Assembly (NCBI GenBank): GCA_045588345.1
Contig: JAZNDZ010000103.1
Span: 1-58,073, forward strand
Length of the DNA: 58,073 nucleotides
Direction: 5' to 3'
Source of the DNA: HGM04593 sp045588345
GTDB taxonomy: Bacteria; Bacteroidota; Bacteroidia; Bacteroidales; Bacteroidaceae
A program made the position numbers and the translations under genes. This document shows, in pieces, positions 17,930 through 27,326 of the stretch. The notes beneath the pieces are model-generated. The model made no database searches. It was not told the DNA's origin and saw nothing but the letters and a program-made list of their open reading frames with translations. Within the stretch, counting starts at the first letter, position 1. Each line of letters opens with the position of its first letter.

Positions 17930-18658
17930 TTGAACCTAATCGTAGACATAGGAAACAACAGTGCCAAATATTATCTCTTCAACGGGGAACAGATTGTACT
18001 GCACTCACGAAGGGCAAATGGCGCGTATGGGATTCTTGATGAATGGAACAAGGAATTCGGGATTGAAAAGATTATCGTATCATCAGTTATCGACCTTGAA
18101 GATGAAGCCAAAGAGTGTTTCAAAGCCATCGGTTGCCCGGTCTTATGGCTTGACAGCGGAACACCTACGCCTTTGAAAATAGATTACCGCACCCCACACA
18201 CCCTTGGAAGCGACAGGCTGGCAGCGGCAACCGGCGCATGGTGTGAAGCCCCGGAGCATAACATGCTGATTATTGACTGCGGAAGTGCCATAACAATTGA
18301 CTTTGTAGACAAGAACGGCAATTACAAGGGCGGCAATATTGCTCCAGGAATAAAAATGCGCCTTATGGCATTGCATGACTATACAGACAGGCTACCGCTG
18401 GTTGAAAAGGAGGGTGAGATTCCTGCCCTTGGGCATGACACAGAGAGCGCAATAAGAAGCGGTGTGATTAGAGGCATCTGTCACGAGATTGACGGTTATA
18501 TTGACGAATTTAAAGAAAAATATGGCGATGTTTTGGTTTTTTTAACGGGAGGAGATGAAAAATCGTTGAAAAATAACATAAAAAATCGCATCTTTGCAGA
18601 CAAATATTTAGTTGCGAAAGGACTGAATAGGATTTTACAAGACTACGACAATGAATAA
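17930..18658 (+). CDS. coaX: Type III pantothenate kinase
   Basis: Catalyses ATP-dependent phosphorylation of pantothenate, the first step of coenzyme A synthesis. 242 residues, normal for CoaX. The start is a TTG at 17930: it gives MNLIVDIGNNSAKYYLFNGE, the phosphate-binding head of the ASKHA fold, and no in-frame ATG lies between it and the promoter. Other motifs: TLGSDRLAAATGAW, DCGSAITIDFVDKNGNYKGG with the catalytic-type Asp, and LTGGDEKSL near the end. Its last 8 bases overlap the next gene, so it heads an operon of envelope genes. Confidence 0.95.
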   Translation: MNLIVDIGNNSAKYYLFNGEQIVLHSRRANGAYGILDEWNKEFGIEKIIVSSVIDLEDEAKECFKAIGCPVLWLDSGTPTPLKIDYRTPHTLGSDRLAAATGAWCEAPEHNMLIIDCGSAITIDFVDKNGNYKGGNIAPGIKMRLMALHDYTDRLPLVEKEGEIPALGHDTESAIRSGVIRGICHEIDGYIDEFKEKYGDVLVFLTGGDEKSLKNNIKNRIFADKYLVAKGLNRILQDYDNE

Positions 18659-19889
18659 AAGGATATTACTGTTTATAGTTATTGTGCTTGCCGTAACATG
18701 TTCGCACGCGGACAATGGCAGCAATTCTCCATACTCCCGCTACGGAGTCGGATTGTTGTCGGACCAAAGTCTGGGCATCAACAGACAGATGGGCGGCCTT
18801 GGATACGGACTGCGAAGCCATAAATACATAAACATACTGAACCCGGCATCATTCTCACAGGCCGACACCCTGACAATGCTTTTTGAAGCGGGATTATCAC
18901 TGCAGAATGTCAACTTCAAGGAGAACGGCAAGAGCATAAATGCCAAGAACGGCAGTTTTGACTACATCGCAATACAGTTCAGAGTATGCAAGAACCTGGG
19001 CCTGTCGGCCGGTTTTCTACCCTACTCGACTGTCGGCTACTCGTTCAGCACATATTCGAACAAAGGCACTAATGAAGCCAGCGTCGACAACTACAGCGGC
19101 ACTGGAGGAATTTACCAGCCATATATCGGCCTCGGTTGGAAACCGCTTGAAAGCCTATCGGTAGGTATCATGGGGTCATATATCTACGGCGACATAACAC
19201 ACAATGTCGGCATTGACTTTGCAAACAGCACCGACCGCACCAAGACATACAATGCCTCGCTGAAGAGTTACAAACTTGACTTCGGTTTACAGTATGCAAG
19301 AAACTTCGGCAAAAAAAATGAACTTGTTTTGGGCGCAACATATTCACTCGGGCATGACCTGAATGCAGATGCTACCATAACAGAAGTGACTACAGACTCC
19401 ACTGCGACCAAGGATATCAAGGAGGGATTCAAGTTGCCGCACACATTCGGACTGGGATTTGCATACACTTATGACAACAAATGGAAATTCGGAGCCGACT
19501 ACACTCTGCAACAATGGGGTACTTCGTCTTTCTTCGGGTTGGACAAGGGTGTTGACAGAAGCAAAATATCTATTGGCGCAGAATATGCCCCGAACAGACT
19601 TTCGAACAACATCTTCAAGATGATAACATACAGAGCAGGAGCATACTATGCACAGCCATATACAGAGTATGACGGAAAGAAGGGATGCGAAGAATACGGA
19701 GTAAGCGCCGGCATATCACTCCCATTCTACAACAACAACAATCGTGGCAGCCATGCAACGTTGCACATATCAGGACAATACATACACATGGAGCCAAAAT
19801 CTTCGGGCATGATTGCAGAGAACTATTTCAGAATCAACATTGGAATAACTTTCAATGAAAATTGGTTCTCGAAAATGAAGGTAAGATAA
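18651..19889 (+). CDS. Outer-membrane beta-barrel protein
   Basis: 412 residues with a signal peptide (MNKRILLFIVIVLAVTCSHA). The mature protein begins NGSNSPYSRYGVGLLSDQS, a start seen in a common Bacteroidetes family of predicted FadL/OmpP1-like barrels. Many alternating strands with Gly and aromatics are visible (for example FGLQYARNFGKKNELVLGAT and WKFGADYTLQQWG), and the C-terminus NYFRINIGITFNENWFSKMK suits a closing strand. Its substrate is unknown. It overlaps coaX by 8 bases and is followed by a TPR-protein gene after 31 bases; an envelope role fits the rest of the operon. Confidence 0.85.
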   Translation: MNKRILLFIVIVLAVTCSHADNGSNSPYSRYGVGLLSDQSLGINRQMGGLGYGLRSHKYINILNPASFSQADTLTMLFEAGLSLQNVNFKENGKSINAKNGSFDYIAIQFRVCKNLGLSAGFLPYSTVGYSFSTYSNKGTNEASVDNYSGTGGIYQPYIGLGWKPLESLSVGIMGSYIYGDITHNVGIDFANSTDRTKTYNASLKSYKLDFGLQYARNFGKKNELVLGATYSLGHDLNADATITEVTTDSTATKDIKEGFKLPHTFGLGFAYTYDNKWKFGADYTLQQWGTSSFFGLDKGVDRSKISIGAEYAPNRLSNNIFKMITYRAGAYYAQPYTEYDGKKGCEEYGVSAGISLPFYNNNNRGSHATLHISGQYIHMEPKSSGMIAENYFRINIGITFNENWFSKMKVR

Positions 19890-19920
19890 ACAAATGACAA
19901 AATTATAAGTAAAGAAAGAA

Positions 19921-21348
19921 ATGATGAAGAAACTATTTTTTGCGCTTCTTGTACTCGCAACTGCAAGTGCAAGCGCACAGAACGGTGTCACAAACGAGTT
20001 CCGTTTCGGTCCTACACCTGAGGACAGCATGAGATGTATCAACACCATCACAATTACCAACGTAAACCTGAACAACAAAGACTATGCAACAGCATACGAA
20101 TCATGGAAGACCATATTCACAGAGTTTCCTGTTGCACGTGTAGACACTTATACAAACGGTATCAAGATTCTGACCGCACTCATCGGCAAGGAGAGTGACC
20201 CCGCAAAAAAAGAAGCATACATCCAGGAACTTTTGGGCGTATATGACCAGCAGATAAAGTATGTGGACAAGCTTCAGCAGATTACAAAGACTAAACTTTC
20301 GGCAGGACAGTTGCTTGGCAAGAGAGCCATGACATACATGCAGTACTACAAGAATGCCCCTGTTGACACAGTATACAACATGCTCGCAAAGGTTGTTGAA
20401 ATGGAGAAGGGCCTGTCTGAGTACACAATTACAGAGCGTTTCATGAAATACTCTGCACTCAAATACAAGCAGGACAAGAGCCATGGCGAGCAGATTCTTG
20501 AGGACTATCTTAACGCATCGGTATACATTGTGGAGGTTCTTGACAAGTACCACGACAACATCGAACGCAGCGAGGCAAGATACCGCGAGGAGGGCAACCC
20601 AAGAGACAGCCTGAACGCAATTGGATATGGCAAGATGATTGATGCTTCACGTATCTCAAAGAGCAACATCGATGCATACTTCATCAACAGTGGTGCTGCA
20701 TCTTGCGAGGACTTGGGCAATATCTACGGCCCCACACTTGAAGCGAACAAGGACAACATCGAGTACCTTAACAAGGTTATATCCGTGATGAGCATGCTTA
20801 AGTGCACTGAATCGGACACCTACCTTACAGCTTCCGAGTATGCACTTGCAATTGAACCAACTGCAAAGGCCGCCATGGGTTGCGGTTATCGCTACTACAA
20901 GAAAGGCGAGATAGACAAGGCACTTGAGTTCTTTGACCAGGCCATTGAACTTGAGACATCTATCACAACCAAGGCTGAGCTTTGCTACAAGGTAGGTCTG
21001 ATACAATTCAGCCTCAAGAACTATGCCAAGGCACGCAGTTACGCAAACAAGGCCCTCGGCTTCAACTCAAAGTATGGTCAGCCGCATATCCTTATCGCAC
21101 AGTGCTACGGAACAGCCAACAAATGGAGCGATGACGACCTCATGAATGCATGTACATACTATGCATGCCTTGACCGTCTTGACCGTGCAAAGGCTGTAGA
21201 CCCCTCTGTAAAGAGAGAGGCAGACAAACTGTTTGAGATATACAAGCAGCACGTACCAAAGATTGAGGACCTCTTCATGAGAGGCTACGAAGCTGGTGCT
21301 GTCATCAACATTGGCGGTTGGATTAATGAAAGCACAAAAATCCGTTAA
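19921..21348 (+). CDS. Secreted TPR-repeat protein
   Basis: 475 residues with a signal peptide (MMKKLFFALLVLATASASAQ). Helical repeats run through the protein; the clearest TPR units are near residues 310-390 (AAMGCGYRYYKKGEIDKALE followed by FFDQAIELE, then YKVGLIQFSLKNYAKARSYA). Such proteins are periplasmic scaffolds for assemblies at the outer membrane. It sits between the barrel gene and lptC, so a role in envelope assembly is plausible but unproven. The end overlaps the lptC start by 23 bases. Confidence 0.85.
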   Translation: MMKKLFFALLVLATASASAQNGVTNEFRFGPTPEDSMRCINTITITNVNLNNKDYATAYESWKTIFTEFPVARVDTYTNGIKILTALIGKESDPAKKEAYIQELLGVYDQQIKYVDKLQQITKTKLSAGQLLGKRAMTYMQYYKNAPVDTVYNMLAKVVEMEKGLSEYTITERFMKYSALKYKQDKSHGEQILEDYLNASVYIVEVLDKYHDNIERSEARYREEGNPRDSLNAIGYGKMIDASRISKSNIDAYFINSGAASCEDLGNIYGPTLEANKDNIEYLNKVISVMSMLKCTESDTYLTASEYALAIEPTAKAAMGCGYRYYKKGEIDKALEFFDQAIELETSITTKAELCYKVGLIQFSLKNYAKARSYANKALGFNSKYGQPHILIAQCYGTANKWSDDDLMNACTYYACLDRLDRAKAVDPSVKREADKLFEIYKQHVPKIEDLFMRGYEAGAVINIGGWINESTKIR

Positions 21349-21910
21349 ACAAAGCATAAAGTCTATGGGTACAACAATCGCTATATTTGCGGTTGTTGTA
21401 CCGCTTTTCGTTATCTCATGCAGCGACAAGCAGGTAAGCGGAATTGCAATTGACAATCGCGATTCGCTTGCTGTAATGAGTACATACGGAGTGAGCACGG
21501 TAATAAGCGATTCCGGGCGCATAAGTTACAAGATAGACACCGAAGAGTGGCTCATCTTTGACAAGCGCACTCCACCCTACTGGGCATTTGAGAAAGGAGT
21601 ATACTTGGAAAAGTATGATTATGACATGAACGTGGAAGCCACAATAGAATGCGACACGGCATACTATTACAACGAGCAGAAACTATGGAAACTCATTGGC
21701 AATGTCGACATCAGAAATCCTAAGAACGAGCGCTTCTTCACCGACCTGATGTACTGGGACCAGGGAAAAGAAAAGATATATTCTGACGCATATATCAAAA
21801 TCGAGCAAGAAGACCAGATAACCGAAGGAATCGGTTTTTCTTCGAACCAAAGCATGACTCTTTGGGAGATAAAGAACACTAAAGGCATTTACACAATCAA
21901 GGATGAGTAA
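21326..21910 (+). CDS. lptC: LptC-like LPS export lipoprotein
   Basis: LptC links the inner-membrane LptBFG extractor to the periplasmic Lpt bridge. I choose ATG 21326 (194 residues), which gives a hydrophobic anchor and possible lipid Cys in IFAVVVPLFVISCSDKQ; an upstream start at 21296 only lengthens the overlap with the TPR gene. The body is a run of beta strands (TEEWLIFDKRTPPYWAFEKG, ECDTAYYYNEQKLWKLIGNV), ending ITEGIGFSSNQSMTLWEIKN, where LptC/OstA-like proteins have the xGxGFxSN-type motif. The next gene overlaps by 8 bases. Confidence 0.82.
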   Translation: MKAQKSVKQSIKSMGTTIAIFAVVVPLFVISCSDKQVSGIAIDNRDSLAVMSTYGVSTVISDSGRISYKIDTEEWLIFDKRTPPYWAFEKGVYLEKYDYDMNVEATIECDTAYYYNEQKLWKLIGNVDIRNPKNERFFTDLMYWDQGKEKIYSDAYIKIEQEDQITEGIGFSSNQSMTLWEIKNTKGIYTIKDE

Positions 21911-23186
21911 CGAAATGATAACCAACGTACTGTTACTTATAGTAGTAATACTTTTCTCCGCGCTCTTTTCGGGCATGGAAATTGCTTTCGTGTCATCGAA
22001 CAAACTATTGCATGGCATTGACAACAGCGAACGTTCAATCACATCAAGAGTGATAAGCAAATTCTATTCGAACAGCAATAATTTCATATCAACGTTGCTT
22101 GTCGGAAACAATATCGTGCTCGTAATCTACGGTATACTGATGGCAAAGATTCTCAACAGCACAATCCTTTCGGGATTGAGTGACAACGAATCTGTACGCC
22201 TTCTGCTCGAGACTATAATTTCAACGATTGTAATAATATTTACCGGCGAATTTGTACCGAAAGCCCTGTTCAGGATTGACCCTAACAGCGCTCTCAAACG
22301 ATTTGCAGCCATCACATACCCGATATATATAATCCTGTACCCGTTCTCTAAATTCACTACATTCTGTTCCTGCATGCTATTGCGTATATTCAACGTGAGA
22401 ATTAAGGACGAAGTACGTGATACCACATTCACAAAAACCGAACTGAACAATCTCATCCAAGCATCCTTGGAGAATGTACAGGAAAAGGAGGAAATAGATA
22501 ACGATGTGAGGATTTTCCAGAATGCATTGGATTTCTCAAACATCAAGGTCAGGGACTGTTTTGTTCCACGTACCGAGATTGACGCTGTTGAATTGAATAC
22601 CCCGCTTGAGGAACTAAAATCAATATTCACCGAATCGGGACACTCAAAAGTCGTAGTATTCAAGGACAATATTGACAACATCATCGGATACATACACTCA
22701 TCTGAACTGTTCCGCCTGGGAAACAAGTGGCAACAGAAAATATGCAAAATGCCGTATGTCCCCGAGACATTGTCGGCACAGAAACTGATGCGCACCCTAA
22801 TGCAGCAGAAGAAGTCGCTGGCTGTTGTCGTGGACGAGTTCGGCGGCACGTCGGGCATAGTTTCGCTTGAGGACCTTCTTGAAGAAATCATTGGCGAGAT
22901 TGAAGATGAGCATGACAACCAGAACCTTATGGCAAAACAGACTGGCGAGAACGAGTACTTGCTGTCGGGCAGACTGGAGATTGAGCACATAAACGAAATG
23001 TTCGGCCTTGACATTCCCGAATCGGACGATTACCAGACATTGAGCGGCTACATACTGGTGCATCTGCAACGTTTCCCGCAACTTAACGAGAACATCAAGA
23101 TTGGCAAGTTCCGTATTCAAGCAACCAAATTGAGGAACACAAAAATCGAGTTGGTAAAACTGACAGTGAAGAGCGAAGCACGTTAA
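21903..23186 (+). CDS. CNNM/CorC-type membrane protein with CBS domains (GldE-like)
   Basis: 427 residues. Residues 1-170 are a DUF21 transmembrane domain (LLLIVVILFSALFSGMEIAF, then FISTLLVGNNIVLVIYGILM). Residues about 195-320 form a CBS pair (VRDCFVPRTEIDAVELNTPL, then SLAVVVDEFGGTSGIVSLED). A C-terminal CorC_HlyC domain follows (about 340-420). Members are annotated as hemolysin-like, Mg/Co efflux or GldE-type proteins; transport of divalent metal is the best supported general role. It overlaps lptC by 8 bases and is the last gene before the 23207-23250 hairpin. Confidence 0.9.
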   Translation: MSNEMITNVLLLIVVILFSALFSGMEIAFVSSNKLLHGIDNSERSITSRVISKFYSNSNNFISTLLVGNNIVLVIYGILMAKILNSTILSGLSDNESVRLLLETIISTIVIIFTGEFVPKALFRIDPNSALKRFAAITYPIYIILYPFSKFTTFCSCMLLRIFNVRIKDEVRDTTFTKTELNNLIQASLENVQEKEEIDNDVRIFQNALDFSNIKVRDCFVPRTEIDAVELNTPLEELKSIFTESGHSKVVVFKDNIDNIIGYIHSSELFRLGNKWQQKICKMPYVPETLSAQKLMRTLMQQKKSLAVVVDEFGGTSGIVSLEDLLEEIIGEIEDEHDNQNLMAKQTGENEYLLSGRLEIEHINEMFGLDIPESDDYQTLSGYILVHLQRFPQLNENIKIGKFRIQATKLRNTKIELVKLTVKSEAR

Positions 23187-23206
23187 GCAAAAACAATACA
23201 ATGGAC

Positions 23207-23250
23207 ATTTCCACAAAAAAAGAGGCTCAAGCCTCTTTTTTTGTGGAAAT
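23207..23250. terminator. Perfect 20-bp hairpin terminator
   Basis: Two perfect 20-base arms (23207-23226 and 23231-23250) around a TCAA loop. The inner part is AGAGGC/GCCTCT followed by seven T residues, and A-richness on the other side makes it bidirectional in form. It closes the coaX-lptC-CNNM operon. Confidence 0.9.
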
Positions 23251-23361
23251 GAGTTGAAAGAGCAGTTCAAGGCCAACGGAAATTGAATACAAATTCCACT
23301 CAGATTCATTTTTTTATTGCAACTTTTTGACCATTTATACAAATAATTCAAAGCATTTTAC

Positions 23362-23369
23362 TAACTTTG
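23362..23369 (+). promoter_or_regulatory. Probable -7 element for the PpiD-like gene
   Basis: TAACTTTG matches TAnnTTTG, 42 bases upstream of ATG 23412. No TTTG at the ideal -33 spacing; the upstream region is T-rich. Confidence 0.5.
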
Positions 23370-23411
23370 CGAAGTTTAATGCAAAAAAACAAAACAAAAA
23401 ATATAACATTT

Positions 23412-25622
23412 ATGGCTACATTACAAAAACTACGCAACATGGGCCCGCTTTTGGTTATCTTTGTGGGTCTTGCATTGCTTGCATTCATTGCCGGCGATGC
23501 GGTAAAACTGTTTGACACACATAGCATTGACACCTCTGTCGGCACAGTCGGTGACAAGGATATCAATGTAATGGATTTTCAGGAGGCATACAATGAATTC
23601 GATTGCCTGTGCAACGTTACCGGGCTTGAGATTCCGGAAGAAGCACGCCAGTCATACATCTGGAGCATCCTTTCAAACAGCGCGCTCTACAATGACTACG
23701 CAGCCAAACTCGGCATAACCGTTACTGCAGAGGAAGTAAACCATGTACTTGTAAACGGCAAGAGCGATTTCTTCGCACAGTTCGCACAGTCACAGAGCCC
23801 ATTCCACAATGGCAGAAAACTCAACCTTGATTACCTTACACAGTTGACCGAGGCTTATCAGGAACAGGCTGCCATGGGACAGATTGAGGGTCCGGTTGCA
23901 ATGCTCTACAACAGTTGGAAGTTCCTTGAGAGAGGCGTTGTTTTGGACATAATCAGCAACAAGATAAATACAATTGCTGCAGATGCAACAATCGCAAACC
24001 CCGCTGTAGCACAGAAGAACTTTGACCTCAACAACAACACCCATACTGTAAATGTCGCTCTCTACCCCTTCAACAGAATGGATTCTGACAGCATCCCTGT
24101 TACAGAAGACGAGGTAAAGAAGAGTTACAAGGAAAACCTCAACAGCAATGCAATATTGACAAACCAGCACGAATCACGTGACATCAAATACATTCTCAAG
24201 ACTGTTGAGCCAAGCGAAAAAGACCTTGCAGACCTCAAGGAGGACATGACAAAGTATGCCGACACACTCAAGAACGGATATGACAACTACCAAAGACTTG
24301 CACGCATTTCACGCACAACATATCCATATATAAACATGTTCTTGACAAAAGAACTTCTTGACCCATCTTTGGCAAAAGCAATTGACACATTGGATACAAA
24401 CGAGGTTCTTGGCCCTGTAGACAATACAACATATTCACAGGACAGAAAGAGACTCATCAAGACATATGACGTTTACAAGAACATTGAAAAAGCAGAAGTA
24501 CCGGAATCATTCATGATTCGCGCAATCACAGTAGCAGAAATCGCCGCAGACGGCAGCAATGTTGATGTAAATGCTGCTGTTGACAGCCTTATCAACATAC
24601 TGAACAACGGAGCAGACTTCAAGGCAGTTGCAAGCAACTACAGAGCCTCATTCGACTCATTGACAATACACACATCTAATGCAAATGAGGTATTCAGCGT
24701 TGTTGACGACATTGAGAGCCAAAAGGATATATACAATGCACCTGTCGGCAAGTACCTCTCAACCGACATCAACGTTCAGGGTTTCAACGGAAAGATGCTT
24801 TTCCAACTCATCAGCAAAGAGGGCAAAACCGATGCATACCACGCTATTGTAATCCGCCGCGAAAAGGTATTCAGCAACGAGACATACAACAGAGAGTATG
24901 AGAATCTTTGCAAGTTCGTAGGCAAGAGCAAGGACCTTGCAGAACTCGAAAAGAACGCAGCCGAGGATGCACAATATTGGGTACGTTCACAGAGGGCTAT
25001 AACAACCGATTCAACACTCATTGCAGGAACTCCAAAGACATCGGAATTCATCGATTGGATTTTTGACAAGGAAACAAATGTAGGCCAGATTTCCGGCGTT
25101 AAGAAATGCGGCAACGAGGACTGCTTCATGGTTATCGCTCTTGAGAACATCAACGAAAAGGGTGACAAGCCTCTCACAGCAGAGTTGGCTCCAGGCTACA
25201 CAGTACAGACATACATCGAAAATATGGTCAAGAGCGACAAGGCTACCGAGAATGCTATCGCAGAGATGAAGGACAAGAGTTACAATGACCTCAAGAGCAA
25301 TCCGAAAATCTCCACATACACTGTTGACAGAGTGGAATTCAATAAACCAGCAAGCGTTTCTTCTACAATGCAGGATGAGATTGCGGTAAGCGCCGTGGCT
25401 GCAAAGACAAATGTAGGCGAGACAAGCGCTCCATTCAAGGGCATAAACGGTGTTTATGTAGTTGAAGTAACTGCAAAAGATAGCAAGAACGGCACATTTG
25501 ATGCTGCAACAGAGAAACAGCAGATTGAGACATTGTACAACAGATTCTACATGACAAATGCTGTAGCCAATACTCTCGACAAGATTTATCCTAAGGAGAA
25601 CAGAGTATACAAGCACTTCTAA
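23412..25622 (+). CDS. PpiD/SurA-like periplasmic peptidyl-prolyl isomerase
   Basis: 736 residues from ATG 23412 (MATLQKLRNMGPLLVIFVGL); codons further upstream fall over the -7 box. One N-terminal membrane anchor (LLVIFVGLALLAFIAGDAV) is followed by a SurA_N-like chaperone domain (VGDKDINVMDFQEAYNEFD, then VNHVLVNGKSDFFAQF) and by a central and a C-terminal region that keep the parvulin layout (VLGPVDNTTYSQDRKRLIKT, then LINILNNGADFKAVAS). The parvulin active-site residues are not clearly conserved, so it may act mainly as a chaperone for outer-membrane proteins at the Sec exit. It stands alone between two terminators. Confidence 0.88.
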   Translation: MATLQKLRNMGPLLVIFVGLALLAFIAGDAVKLFDTHSIDTSVGTVGDKDINVMDFQEAYNEFDCLCNVTGLEIPEEARQSYIWSILSNSALYNDYAAKLGITVTAEEVNHVLVNGKSDFFAQFAQSQSPFHNGRKLNLDYLTQLTEAYQEQAAMGQIEGPVAMLYNSWKFLERGVVLDIISNKINTIAADATIANPAVAQKNFDLNNNTHTVNVALYPFNRMDSDSIPVTEDEVKKSYKENLNSNAILTNQHESRDIKYILKTVEPSEKDLADLKEDMTKYADTLKNGYDNYQRLARISRTTYPYINMFLTKELLDPSLAKAIDTLDTNEVLGPVDNTTYSQDRKRLIKTYDVYKNIEKAEVPESFMIRAITVAEIAADGSNVDVNAAVDSLINILNNGADFKAVASNYRASFDSLTIHTSNANEVFSVVDDIESQKDIYNAPVGKYLSTDINVQGFNGKMLFQLISKEGKTDAYHAIVIRREKVFSNETYNREYENLCKFVGKSKDLAELEKNAAEDAQYWVRSQRAITTDSTLIAGTPKTSEFIDWIFDKETNVGQISGVKKCGNEDCFMVIALENINEKGDKPLTAELAPGYTVQTYIENMVKSDKATENAIAEMKDKSYNDLKSNPKISTYTVDRVEFNKPASVSSTMQDEIAVSAVAAKTNVGETSAPFKGINGVYVVEVTAKDSKNGTFDAATEKQQIETLYNRFYMTNAVANTLDKIYPKENRVYKHF

Positions 25623-25640
25623 TCGGAGTACATACCATAC

Positions 25641-25680
25641 AACAGAAAACGTCGGAACGCATGTTCCGACGTTTTCTGTT
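25641..25680. terminator. Perfect 18-bp bidirectional hairpin
   Basis: Arms 25641-25658 and 25663-25680 pair perfectly around a GCAT loop; the stem is flanked by A-rich and T-rich sequence on both strands. It lies between the convergent PpiD-like and MerR genes. Confidence 0.9.
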
Positions 25681-25717
25681 ATTGCTGCAACGAGTTAAAA
25701 CCGAATAAATCTGCATA

Positions 25718-26068
25718 TTACAAAGAATTCAACTGCTCTTTTATGCCAAGCAACTCTTCACGCACCGCTTTCAGACGGTCAATAACCTCACTCACATTTT
25801 CGGCAGACTCTTTTGGACCACCGGCCTTGAACTGCTTCTTTGCGCCCGAAAGCGTGAGTCCACGCTCCTTCACAAGATGATATATTGTACGAAGAGTCTT
25901 TATATCATCCTTTGTATAACGGCGTACTCCATTACTCCCTTTATAAGGAGAAACTTGTGGAAAGACGCTCTCCCAATAACGCAAAGTTGTCTCTGTGACA
26001 GAAAGTTCTGCAGCCACCTCCTTAATGGAGTAATACATTTTCAGGTCTTTATTTTTGTTCAGTGCCAT
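25718..26068 (-). CDS. MerR-family transcriptional regulator
   Basis: 116 residues from ATG 26068 (MALNKNKDLKMYYSIKEVAA), one base after the stop of the upstream peptidase gene; a longer frame would lie inside that gene. The winged helix-turn-helix is clear: YYSIKEVAAELSVTETTLRY, WESVFP, then GVRRYTKDDIKTLRTIYHLV. The C-terminus is a coiled coil (VSEVIDRLKAVREELLGIKE). There is no Cys-containing metal site. Its target is unknown; translation coupled to an M23 peptidase suggests an envelope-related regulon or just operon sharing. Confidence 0.92.
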   Translation of the reverse strand: MALNKNKDLKMYYSIKEVAAELSVTETTLRYWESVFPQVSPYKGSNGVRRYTKDDIKTLRTIYHLVKERGLTLSGAKKQFKAGGPKESAENVSEVIDRLKAVREELLGIKEQLNSL

Positions 26069-26069
26069 A

Positions 26070-27050
26070 TCAATCGTAGATTTTTCCATGGTTCTCCGCC
26101 ATCTGCAACATCTGGTCGTAACCGTCAGCGTCAAGATCCATAAAATAATAATTAACAGGGTTCATGTGCTGCCCTTTGAATATCACTTCATAATGGAGGT
26201 GAGGACCGGTACTCTTGCCGGAATTACCACTTAAGGCAATCTGCTCGCCACGCACAACCTTCTGTCCTCTTTTCACAAGGAACTTCTTGTCAAGCAGATG
26301 AGCATAGAGAGTCTTGTAGCCATAGCCGTGGTCAATGACAATAGTATAACCGTAACCGCTTTGCCATTTGGCACTCTCCACAACGCCGTCGGCAGTGGCA
26401 TACACCGGAGTCTTCTTGTCACAGGAGAAATCCATACCCTTGTGGAATGTACGTATATTGTATATAGGGTCTATACGATATCCATAACCTGATGCGGTAC
26501 GCTTGAGATCGCGGTTGGCAATCGGCTGAATTGAGGGTATATGATGTATACGGTCCTCTGCTTCGGCATTAAGGGTAACAATCTCATCAAAAGATTTTAT
26601 CTGCAGATAAAGTTGCTTCTCAAGGAAGTCCAGTTTCTGCGTGGTTTCCACAAGCAGTTCCGAGTTATCCATCTTCAAGAGTTCGTCATATCGGTTCGTC
26701 CCGGCATAGCCAGCACTGCGAACAGCCGAAGAGACAGGCTCTGCATCAAGCATCACACGGTAAAGGTTGTCATCGCGCTGCTGGATATCCTGTTGAACAA
26801 GCAATGCACGGTCAAGACGCTCAGAAAGAACTTGATACTGAGCAAGGAGCAGCGAGTTCTCATGCTGATACTCCTCCGCTCCGGATTTATCAAGAGCAAG
26901 GGAAAAAAGCAGAAAAGAGAGGCCACCAAAGATTATGTAGTAAACACCACGCCTCACAAGTGTCAGGAACTTTTGGGCAAAGTTCGGATAGACACGGTCA
27001 TAGGTTCTGGTATCCGGATTAAATATGTAATAGACCTTTCTTTTTCCCAT
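26070..27050 (-). CDS. M23 family metallopeptidase
   Basis: 326 residues from ATG 27050 (MGKRKVYYIFNPDTRTYDRV); the longer open frame to 27167 would cross the promoter. One membrane segment at about 35-55 (YYIIFGGLSFLLFSLAL) is followed by a coiled coil (about 60-170) and a C-terminal LytM/M23 domain with zinc ligands in FHKGMDFSC (HxxxD) and HLHYEV (HxH), plus GYGYKTLYAHL. These proteins cut peptidoglycan cross-links or, as EnvC-like factors, activate amidases. All zinc ligands are present, so it is probably active. Co-transcribed with the MerR gene. Confidence 0.93.
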   Translation of the reverse strand: MGKRKVYYIFNPDTRTYDRVYPNFAQKFLTLVRRGVYYIIFGGLSFLLFSLALDKSGAEEYQHENSLLLAQYQVLSERLDRALLVQQDIQQRDDNLYRVMLDAEPVSSAVRSAGYAGTNRYDELLKMDNSELLVETTQKLDFLEKQLYLQIKSFDEIVTLNAEAEDRIHHIPSIQPIANRDLKRTASGYGYRIDPIYNIRTFHKGMDFSCDKKTPVYATADGVVESAKWQSGYGYTIVIDHGYGYKTLYAHLLDKKFLVKRGQKVVRGEQIALSGNSGKSTGPHLHYEVIFKGQHMNPVNYYFMDLDADGYDQMLQMAENHGKIYD

Positions 27051-27092
27051 TGTAAAACAGAAGGCAACAAAAGCATCGCCTGCGAACATCTG

Positions 27093-27123
27093 CAAAGATA
27101 ATAAAACATAAAAAAAATACAAA
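27093..27123 (-). promoter_or_regulatory. Consensus promoter of the M23-MerR operon
   Basis: On the minus strand: TTTG (27123-27120), 19 bases, TATCTTTG (27100-27093), an exact consensus match. The leader to ATG 27050 would be about 40 bases. Confidence 0.85.
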
Positions 27124-27234
27124 TACTGCAAGGCCCTTTTAACTTGCAGTAACAAATTGAAAGCCATTATAAAGAAAAAACATCTACCGCATGATTTATA
27201 CGCTCTTATTACAACGTTTTTCGTAAAAAAATTG

Positions 27235-27242
27235 TAATTTTG
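27235..27242 (+). promoter_or_regulatory. Probable -7 element for alaS
   Basis: TAATTTTG matches TAnnTTTG; there is no good -33 TTTG. The leader to the ATG at 27327 would be about 80 bases and contains two copies of the palindrome TTGCGCAA (27246-27253 and 27285-27292). Confidence 0.5.
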
Positions 27243-27326
27243 CGCTTGCGCAAGAAGGAGACCCGCAACACAAGGTTCCCGCTATTGCGCAAAAAAAACA
27301 TTAACAGTATATAAAACCATAACAAT

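Noticed and set aside
23362..23411. Upstream start of the PpiD-like gene
   Set aside because: It would begin inside the -7 box, before transcription starts.
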